Assembly: GCA_024305745.1 (NCBI GenBank)
Contig: JAHRBS010000004.1
Location: 5,084,001 to 5,148,000, forward strand
Direction of reading: 5' to 3'
DNA length: 64,000 nucleotides
From: Polyporus tsugae
Taxonomy: Eukaryota > Basidiomycota > Agaricomycetes > Polyporales > Polyporaceae
Shown here: piece after piece, positions 56,238 through 64,000 of the stretch
Numbering within the stretch: the stretch's first letter is position 1
Layout: every line of letters begins with the position of its first letter
The notes under the pieces: generated by a model
Told to the model about the DNA's origin: nothing
Seen by the model: only the letters and a program-made list of their open reading frames with translations
Database searches by the model: none
Made by a program: the position numbers and the translations under genes

Positions 56238-58557
56238 GCTAGAATCGAGTTAATTCGACAGTGTGTCTGCTACAATACCAGCTATTATCAATTACCTACA
56301 GCTACATGTCGCGTATATGTATCCGTACGGGGCAAACAAATGGAGAACAAATAGAAGTAGGGGAGGAGGTGAGCAAGAGGCGAATCGGCCAGAATCTAGG
56401 TCGGTGCTTGATGACTAAGCTGTCCACGCTTGCTATACGCCTTGCCCCTCCCTAGGTTCAGGCCTCCGCTACGTCTATTGCTCTGTTCTCTACCTACAAG
56501 TTACTAGCCTTTGTTTCGTTTGTTTCTCAGCAGTACTTATAAGATCATTAGTAAGTTTGAAGTGTCGGCACTAGTATCGGTTCGATCAATTTGACCGTGT
56601 TAGTTATCACAAATGTCATATATATCCTCAATCCTTACCAGTGCGTGGTGTCTAAATATTTTGTATAGCCCACCTCGAGCGAGTGAGATACTTATTCCGA
56701 GTCGGCCTCAAACATTTGGCAAATATTTGCACCACCTCCGTTTATTTGAACTCGTAAAAATGAGGAATTCGAACCAAGTAACGGGGGAAAGGAACGGGAA
56801 GTAAGTCCACTCGCGATCGACTATAGGGGCTTTGAATTGCCGCCGTAATATGACGTGTCTTCTGGGCGTCTGCCCTGTTCTTGGCCGCGAGAACTTTACC
56901 CGGGCTGGAGTTGGGTGATCACTGCACCCGCTTCATGGCGGCGCGCACCAGTCATATTGGATCAAGTAAAATATCAGTAAACGCGGTAATATAATGGAGA
57001 AAGAGGCACACCTCAGAGTATCAACGCAAGATGCACACACAAGTCTGTAAACCGCCGAAGATGTGTACAGCGACAGTCACCGAGTCACCTCCCGCGCTGA
57101 CCCCGCCTTCCATTGCATCACACTGCAGGAAAGTCTCAATCTAATGGATCGCAATGGCATGGAGAAGCACGAGAATGAAATCACTTACTTCTCCATGAAA
57201 TCCAGACCGATCATATGGGCAGTTGCCAGTCGGGAAGGACGTGCCTCAGGCTCCAGTCCTTGAGGCATACATTACAAAGAGAAGCAAAAGTCAGATATTT
57301 AATACTAGTACTATAGGGCATGCACCCAATTTGCGAGAAAAAAATTGCCCTGCAGAGCTGTTGAGATAGTTCAAGGATTGTGCCCGTCATTGAAGAGCAT
57401 GGTAGCTACCCTGGGGTGCAGCTCGCGGTACACTAGCTTGGTTGAAAAGCGCCCGCCGAAGGCGGGCGGGCGGCTCAAGTTGGTACAACTAGTAATTTGC
57501 CGACCAAAGACCATGATTGCTGGCGGGCGCAATGGCCGGACACAGCTCAACGTGCTACCTAACAAGTTTCAAAGCAGACGGGCCATGATCTCGAGGCTTT
57601 AAATATATTTTATCACTCATGGGAGCACACCATACACATGGGTCAACCAACAGCGAAACTACAAAACTTGAAGAAGCTCCGAGTCCGCCACCAATTCTCA
57701 ACTAAATGCCGCGCCCACAAATATGCCGATGAGGACGCCGGTTTGTTCTTTTTGGTGTACACGGATCCGGACTACGCTCCCCTCACGCTCGTTCCGATGA
57801 CGTGCCATGCACGTCGACATCCCGAGCCGTCCTCCACATCCACTGCAGCGCAGACTCCTACCTTCTCCGCGCTGTCTGCCATGACCAAAGCAGGCCTCAC
57901 AGCTGCGACAGTAGAAGGTCGCAGACGGGGACATCATACTGTTCCTCGCCAGGGGTATCTCTGCACGTACTGCCAGGCCCAAGCACCTAGACTCTTTGTG
58001 CGCAATCTCTACCGTGACTGTAGTATCCTGACAGCCTGAGTTCCAACTTCCGCCAGAGCGGAACATTTGAGGAGTGCTTCTGTCAATGATTGACTCAACA
58101 ATCTGCCGAGCGAACGTGCTACGGGGGGGCCGCCACCTTCGAGTCTCGCATGAACCTCCTGTCCGAGTCGACCACATTGAACTGTCCGCGCTCTCCCCAA
58201 GGCAGGCCTTCCCATTAGATTCAGAATGAGCTCATGGATGTCCATATATTGTATTGTGCTACTTATTGCAATACTTCTGAATTCTTATCTGGCATTCTCA
58301 GGCTCGGGGACCACCGGGTTGACGCCTCTTAAGGCGTACATTTTCCCCGTCTTCACCATAGGGTCTGAATTGGCTGCTGCGCCACGAGACGCGCACGCTC
58401 TACACAGATACCTCGCCGACACAAGAAAATCGATTCAGATCTACATTGGACTTTATCATTATATTACGAAGATCCTTGCATAAGAACATGTGTCGTCTAC
58501 GCATCTGTTTCTTCCCAGCTCCTCGATCGTCCTATCACTCCTTCCACGCTCAATCGC
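56238..58557. other. Intergenic stretch, unresolved
   Basis: Frames on both strands between 57638 and 58177 overlap; neither shows a domain. The plus frame 57638-58039 (133 codons, MGQPTAKLQNLKKLRVRHQF) starts well and contains CTYCQAQ, but is unsupported. A GC hairpin, GCCCGCCGAAGGCGGGCGGGC, lies near 57450. No inverted-repeat pair bounding the 966-aa gene was found. Confidence 0.35.
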
Positions 58558-59812
58558 CTAATTCCATCCTTCATTCTGGTTCCAGCCGAGAAGGGAGGCG
58601 AATGGACACCTTGAGCGAGCATGATCCGCACCGTGACACCCAGAACAAATGCATGCCCGTGCACGCGTTCCCTGCCCATAAAGGCTGCTGAAGTACTCCG
58701 CACTACCAAGAACATCCCACCACAAGCACCAAAGGTCTGGTAGCGCAGTTGGGGACTTGCAGTAGACGTGAGCGATGATTATTCCATCCTCCTCCAGGGT
58801 GGTGACTTTGATAGTGCAGATAATTGAGTTCATGATAGCTTCATCGGTGAGCCCATGAAATTCGGGATTGACGCGAGCAAGCGCAAGGGAGAAACTGCGG
58901 AACTTCTGGGAGAGGAATGTGTTCCGTACGATGGCCTGCAACTTGTTCGCGTCGTTTTCCATGAAGCCGCGCAGCCCAAAGAGGAGTGCGGGAATGGAGC
59001 GGGTGAAGTCGTAGGCAAAGAACGCTATCGCATTAGTCAATACACATCTCGGTCGCTTCAGGATGTCTGCCGCTATGGTTGAGAGGTTGTAGGCCAAAAA
59101 GGTCTTCGGGGACCCTCCTTCCGAGCCTTCAACTGCGAGCAGGGCAGCGACATTAGCCATCTGACAGTCTGTCAATCTTGCAATGGCAGTCTTGAGATGA
59201 CGAATTACTTCCAGGGTTTCCCTGGGCGTGAGCTGGACTACTCCGTAGACTTGGATGGCAATGATGGAAGACGCGGGATACTGCATCCATTCCACAAGTT
59301 GGGAGGGATCGACATTCATTCCTAGGTGATCCGGGGTTTCGGAGTGTATTGACGGCCATCCCGTGATGGGTATGGGCAGCCCTTCGTACGACAACGAGCT
59401 CGACGGAGCTGGTGGAACGATGGGAGACTTGCCAGTAGCCCCGGAGCGGGCCGACACGGCGGACACTGGCTCCATTGACGTAGCGTCTTGAGAGTGAACC
59501 CCTATCATAGGGTGTTCCACTGGGTTCTCGCTGGAGTCTTGGAGAACGAGAAATAAAGTGAGCTCGAGGTGACTCGGACCTAGGAGACTGATATGTACCC
59601 ATGAGTCCATGATGACTGACAGGATCCCGTGTGGGTTGGGCTGGATTAAAACACATCAATACGGCAATCCTTTACATGTCTATGATGGGCCACTCACCAT
59701 GCGAGTGATCAACATCTATAGACTTGTGTTGGGGGGAGACACTCCTGGGTCTCTTCCGGACATTTGCCCGGAAGCGAGCATTAACTTTGGCTCTGTTGGA
59801 TGTCGAAGCCAT
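58558..59812 (-). CDS. Gag-like protein with C-terminal CCHC zinc knuckle, 378 aa
   Basis: Minus-strand exons 59812-59698, 59640-59599 and 59537-58558 join in phase (1137 bases) through 57- and 61-bp introns. The N-terminus is basic (STSNRAKVNARFRANVRKR). The middle is helical (LTPRETLEVIRHLKTAIARL, ADILKRPRCVLTNAIAFFAY). The C-terminus has C350, C353, H358 and C363 in CSGCHGADHARSRC, a CX2CX4HX4C knuckle as in Gag proteins. A TATA-like word (GTATATAAGA) lies about 40 bp upstream of ATG 59812. No LTR or polymerase is attached, so it may be a domesticated or stand-alone gag-like gene, or part of an undescribed element. Confidence 0.7.
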
Positions 59813-60154
59813 GTTAGGCAAGAGCAACCCCCAGGACAGGTTTTTGAGACTCTTATATACACCTCATTGAGCGCTCGCATCGAGTTACTGTGCCAATGCC
59901 GATACAAATCGAATTCGAGATTAACTAAACAAATAAAAAACAGACATCAGCAAAAAAAAAAAAAGGCGCAGCAGATATCCAGCCCACGGCCACGAATCAA
60001 AGAACGTGGCCTCAAGCTGGCCAGACCAAAATATGGAGGACATATCCAATGTCGCCAGGTAGTGTTTGGGTTTCAGGCGTCATTGGATGGATGTTGTGTT
60101 TCTTCTCCTGGTGGTGTTCTGAAGGGGTTGGCCAGCCTATTCAGCGCCGAGTTG
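59813..60154. promoter_or_regulatory. Upstream region of the gag-like gene
   Basis: Contains the TATA-like word TATATAAGAG (minus strand, complement of about 59851-59860) and a poly-A run of about 13 bases (59952-59965 on the plus strand), with AT-rich DNA between. No coding seen. Confidence 0.45.
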
Positions 60155-60603
60155 TCAAGATGCCAACTTAGCGAGCATGTTACCTGTCAAGTCATGGAAT
60201 GCGACAAGGAACTGGGTGTCGGGGTTCATGAACTCAACAGGGGTTAGGATGAGTGGTGCATCGTCGACATTCATACTGCGTTTATCGTCTTGAGTTGGGG
60301 TTAGTGCGGAAGAAGTGCAATGCAATGTAGAGTTCACGTACTAAAGAATGACCTCTCCGGGGACACCGACTCTGCGAGCAGATTCTTAACAATCTGTTCA
60401 TCCTCATCTTGAGCATGAGCTTCAGTGACTGTGGCGAGCAGGGGCCCCAATGTAGCTCTAAGTGTGCGCGGAACCAGGGGAGAGAGATGTGTTGACACCA
60501 CTTCTCGAAGCGCAGGAGTCTCGAGGTGGTGGTGTATGTGAAGGGGAGTGGGGAGACCATTCAAGTCGACAGAAGTGCGCACCAACATACTCGAGCATAC
60601 CAT
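60155..60603 (-). CDS. Small two-exon minus-strand gene, 128 aa
   Basis: Exon 60603-60338 joins exon 60275-60155 in phase (387 bases, 129 codons with stop) across a 62-bp intron with a CTAAC branch-like word. The text is ordered (THLSPLVPRTLRATLGPLLATV, DEDEQIVKNLLAESV, LILTPVEFMNPDTQFLVAFHD). No family is recognised. Its true start may lie in an upstream exon, because ATG 60603 sits next to a GTATGC donor-like word. Confidence 0.45.
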
Positions 60604-62143
60604 CGTCAGTCAAATTTACTACGTTACACGTAGTCTGCGCGGCTCTTCTATCTACTGCCTGGCCACCTTCTCAGATCTCATTCCTCGCTCGCAAGCAGTC
60701 CCCATCCTGGCACTGCTTCTTGCCAGTCTATGCCCGATGCTCTTCCACAGAGAACAGATTGCAGAGAACCACAGAGTTGGGATACGCATCGACAGCGCCA
60801 AGCCCCTCAGTCCCCGAGGCATGCGGGGTCTAACCAATGTATTCGAGCACTTGTAAGCTCAGGGAGGGGAGTGCGAGATGACGGATAAAGGAACATACTC
60901 ACCAATCCCACCACCACCTTGAGCACTGCCATCCATGATGTCCTCGATATTGACCGAACAGCAAAGCCCTCTCGCAGCTGCGGTTTCTGGAAACTGGACT
61001 AGCCCAGCCCTCTACTCCCTCGTCTCCTCTACCAGCAAGCTCCCGCCCTCGCCCACACTGTCAGCCGCTCCGATCTGCATGACCGTTGACTGACGTCAGC
61101 TCTGCCTTGTGCAGGATCTGAGAGGATGAAAAGGACGCTGTGGACCCACACGAAACATGACCGACCGTGCGGCCTGGCACATCTGTGCGATGCTCGGGTG
61201 GCGGGGAAGAGGGTTTCAGGATTTGGTCTGCAGCGGCCGCGGGTGTGGGTGTCCGCAAGGGTTCGGGATCGGACGACTTGGGAGGCTCCTCCGTGTCTGT
61301 GGATATGCTTTTGCGGAAGCCGCATGACTGGGAGGTCTGCAGGCGCGAGCGAAGGGTGTCAGACACAGACATTGTACAGCGTGCTGGAGCCATCTAAGAA
61401 CCAGAGCACGTGGGATGACGATGACGACGACAATGGGCTGATTGCATAGACCATGGTTGTGGGGGCTGCATCGGCATCGAGGGAAGGGGCATAGAGGGTG
61501 TCTTTGGTGCTTGCTGCGTTGCTTTTACCAATAAATGCATTCGAGGCCTTATGCTGTCGTGAAGCCACCGCTCATGGCACCCATCACCACTGTGAGGATT
61601 GCTGCACGATGGCGCGGCGGCGACCACCTCTGTCTGCTGGAGCTCCATCTAGAGCCATTGGTGCTTGAGCGGCGCCTGCGCGGGGATGAACACGTTGTTG
61701 ACCACCGCCAGGACTTGCTGGATCTGTGCCTGGAATGGGCCGATGATATTGATGCCATCACCAAAGAAGCTCTCAGTCAACCTCGCCCCCTGTCATGCAT
61801 TTGCCTGCCTTCTGGCTGTCCTGGGAAAACAATTCCCTCCAAGGAGCAAGACCTCCAGGAGTTTACCCGTCGCCACTTCAAGAGGCACGGTCATCTCCCA
61901 GTCCAGGACCAGATATCCTGTGTACTTGTGGACTCTGCTGAGGATCACCTTTGGGAGCATGCACCTCTGGTCCCTCGTCGCAAGGCTCTGCCTCAATCTG
62001 TCCCCTACGCCCGACATTTGCCCAACACACCCCGCATCCAGGCACCCACACCCACGCCCACGCTACCAACCCCTGTCCTACCACTACCTATCCCCCTTGC
62101 GTGCCGCATCTCTGCTGCACCACTTCCAGCTTTCACCCGCACC
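60604..62143. other. Unresolved stretch beside the second chromovirus
   Basis: Overlapping frames on both strands (for example 61535-62146 plus) lack domains. GC-rich with some Ser-coding repeats. May include the end of the LTR of chromovirus B or older insertions. No RNA genes seen. Confidence 0.35.
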
Positions 62144-62348
62144 TGATAAGGTCAGACCACACACTAGCAATAAGCGAAGGACTGGGGGACCAAAGACCAA
62201 CTTGAAGCTGGGGAATTACCGCAGCTACCAAGGGGTTTATATATTGTGCTAAAGCCTGCGCACGGACCAGGTACTTCAGGGCAGGTCATAAAGGTTGTTA
62301 CAGGTGGTACTACTAGGCGCGCTAACTCGTAAAAGTCGTATCGTAACA
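62144..62348 (-). repeat. 3' LTR of chromovirus B (right boundary firm, left uncertain)
   Basis: On the minus strand the LTR opens TGTTACGATACG at 62348, right after a purine tract (complement of 62351-62362). A TATA-like TATATAAACC lies about 105 bp in. A possible end, CTTATCA at 62144, gives about 205 bp, but no target duplication or second LTR is in the window to confirm it. Confidence 0.5.
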
Positions 62349-62426
62349 TTACCCCCCTCTTTAGCTTCATGTCCCAGGAAGCCGCAAAGCGTTAGTAGTG
62401 GGGTAGTTGTTACTACCATGGGTTAA

Positions 62427-64000
62427 CTAGTCGTAAGCAAAGTGTTGTATATAATCCTGTTGTGTATTACTATCATTAGGGTTTCGTCTTTTCCAGTCAT
62501 TATATCTACGTATCCAAAAGTCATAAGAGTCTGTATTGTATGTGATTATTTGTCCATGTTTGTCCGTAGCTGTGAGTATATAACGAGCGTGGATGCGCGG
62601 CGCAAACTTGTTCGCTGCGTAGAAAGCGGTGATGAGTTTCTTGGCATCGTCCATCTGAAGTTCGTCTGTATCCGAAGGTACCCATTCACGGTCAGCTTGT
62701 GTGAGTCCACACCATTGAACGAGGTAATGAACTTTGCAAGATTGACCCGATCCTCCCACAATCTTTGAATCTAAGATCAATTCAACTTCTCGATCAGGTT
62801 CCAGAAGAGTGGGTACTTTTCGACTGGTTTTCCCTTGATTTGGGAATTCAGGATCGTGTGCGGGGGTTAAGAGTACTTCGTTGAATACGGGGTGACGTAA
62901 CTTCCACTTGGGTGGGAGCTTTAGGTGATATGCACTAGCACCGACTTTTTCTTCAACTCGGAAAGGGCCATAGCGCTTGTCCTCGAGTTTCTTATTTGGT
63001 CGGTTGGTGGGGAAGTTCTGTGCGTCTATGTATATGTAGTTGCCTATCTTGTAGTCTTGTGATGGCCATCAATGTTTGTCGTAATGTCGTTTCATTGCTT
63101 CTCGCGCTATCTCTAGCGCCTGCGCTGCTTGCTTCCCGATGTGTTGCATTCACTCAGCAAATTGCTTGGCAGATTCATTGATGCCGTCTTTCAAAGTCTC
63201 AACTCCGGTGTTGGGTTCGTGATCGTGAGTCATGAAGAAAGGAGACATCCCTGTGGACACGTGTACACAACATCGGTATGCGAACTCTGCTAACGGTAGC
63301 CATTCGACCCAGTCGTCCTGCTTGTGATTGATGAAGATCCGTAGATAGGTCTGGATCTCTTGATTCATGCGCTCAGTCTGTCCGTCGGTTTGGGGGTGGT
63401 AGGCTGTGCTGGGATTGCCTTCGATTCCCATCTGTTGGTAGACTTCTTTGGTGAAAGAGGACACGAGGGTAGGGCCTCGGTCCGACCATATGCGTTTGGG
63501 CAGGCTGTGGGGTACGACTATGTGTTTGATGAAGAGTCTCGCTTGTCCTTCCGAGTCTAGTGTTTTTGAACAGGGGATAGCGATGTAGTCCTTTGACTTC
63601 ATATCGACAAAGACTAGTATGGCATTGTGTCCGTTGCATTTGGGTAGTCCAGTCATATAGTCCATGGTGATGAATTGCCAGTTCTGATCGGGGATAGGGT
63701 TGGGATGAAGTGGTGCGGCACGTGGTTGTCGATCAATCTTGACACGCTGACATGTGATGCATCCGGCGACGCACTTGGCAATGTCTTTCCGAATGGACGG
63801 CCACCAATAAGATCTCATGATCAGATCTTGTGTTTTGGCTGCGCCCGGGTGTCCAGCTGCGATTGAATCATGGTGTGAAGCGATGACGCATCCGCGGAGT
63901 TCCGGGTGGTTTGGAATGACCATTTTCCCTCTCCTGTAGATTAAGCCGTCCTCGGCTAATTCCCAATCATTGTCCTTTCCTAGTTTCTCAATGACAAGAT
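62427..64000 (-). pseudogene. pol: pol: integrase with chromodomain of Ty3/gypsy chromovirus B, partial
   Basis: Minus strand, running off the window end. Order: HHCC zinc domain (AGHPG...CITCQRVK), DDE core (Asp in ITMDYMTGLP, Asp in IWSDRG, Glu in TERMNQEIQ), the GPFRVEEKVG and HPVFNEVLL segments, then a chromodomain (HYLVQWCGLTQADREWVPSD) and a tail to the stop at 62427. TGA codons at 63150-63152 and 63069-63071 interrupt the frame between core and C-terminal region; each is one transition from a sense codon. Reverse transcriptase and gag lie outside. It is a different family from element A by sequence and has the opposite orientation. Confidence 0.9.

Larger units (their letters stand above)
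62144..64000 (-). mobile_element. Ty3/gypsy chromovirus retrotransposon B, 3' part, minus strand
   Basis: Integrase, chromodomain, purine tract and LTR in the expected minus-strand order; the rest of the element lies beyond the window. Two in-frame TGA codons show it is inactive as read. Confidence 0.88.

Noticed and set aside
52900..57100. TIRs around the 966-aa gene
   Set aside because: Compared 5' and 3' flanks by eye on both strands; no convincing inverted pair or target duplication.
57638..58177. Overlapping plus and minus ORFs as genes
   Set aside because: Neither has a domain or splice support; at most one could be real and the sequence does not decide.
61535..62146. 203-codon plus-strand ORF as a gene
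   Set aside because: Low-complexity Pro/Thr end, no domain, and overlap with probable LTR sequence of chromovirus B.
1..64000. CRISPR arrays, bacterial operons or ribosome binding sites
   Set aside because: Gene structure is intron-rich and fungal; no regularly spaced repeats of CRISPR type were seen.

Overview
The window looks like a piece of a basidiomycete (probably Agaricomycetes) nuclear genome. Every gene that can be modelled is split by many 50-75 bp GT-AG introns with clean phase. The transposons are fungal types: Ty3/gypsy chromoviruses, a Mutator-like element with a SWIM finger, and a two-gene PIF/Harbinger element. A cytochrome P450 remnant and an HMG-box gene fit the same picture. 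The placement is inference; no database search was possible.

Layout. 1-5480: 3' part of a decayed Ty3/gypsy chromovirus (gag end, pol, an intact extra ORF, 3' LTR). 5481-20175: gene-poor, decayed DNA with a 1.1 kb terminal-inverted-repeat (TIR) element, three copies of one MITE family, short direct repeats, two unrecognised spliced loci, a P450 remnant and a membrane-protein remnant. 20736-38160: a run of spliced genes and pseudogenes, namely an HMG-box gene with one nonsense codon, several unrecognised genes, a second TIR element, and two long low-complexity pseudogenes of likely mobile origin. 38963-45381: a Mutator-like element (MULE) with a perfect 9-bp target duplication, itself split by a nested insertion. 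45505-47839: an intact 722-residue host-type gene directly beside the MULE. 48133-52631: a complete PIF/Harbinger element with transposase and Myb/SANT-like partner, both open. 53204-56237: an intact 966-residue gene of a family I cannot name, perhaps a transposase. 58558-60603: two minus-strand spliced genes, one encoding a gag-like CCHC knuckle protein. About 62150-64000: a second chromovirus, minus strand, running off the window end.

How the parts relate. The window is mainly a transposon graveyard with a few intact islands. Nonsense codons in gag/pol, in the HMG-box gene and in several unrecognised genes are mostly explained by single C-to-T or G-to-A transitions, often at CpG. The two MULE TIRs differ largely by CpG/CpA changes. 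That pattern fits methylation-linked deamination or a RIP-like process. The PIF element, the 966-residue gene and (apart from its insertion) the MULE transposase are free of such damage and so look younger.
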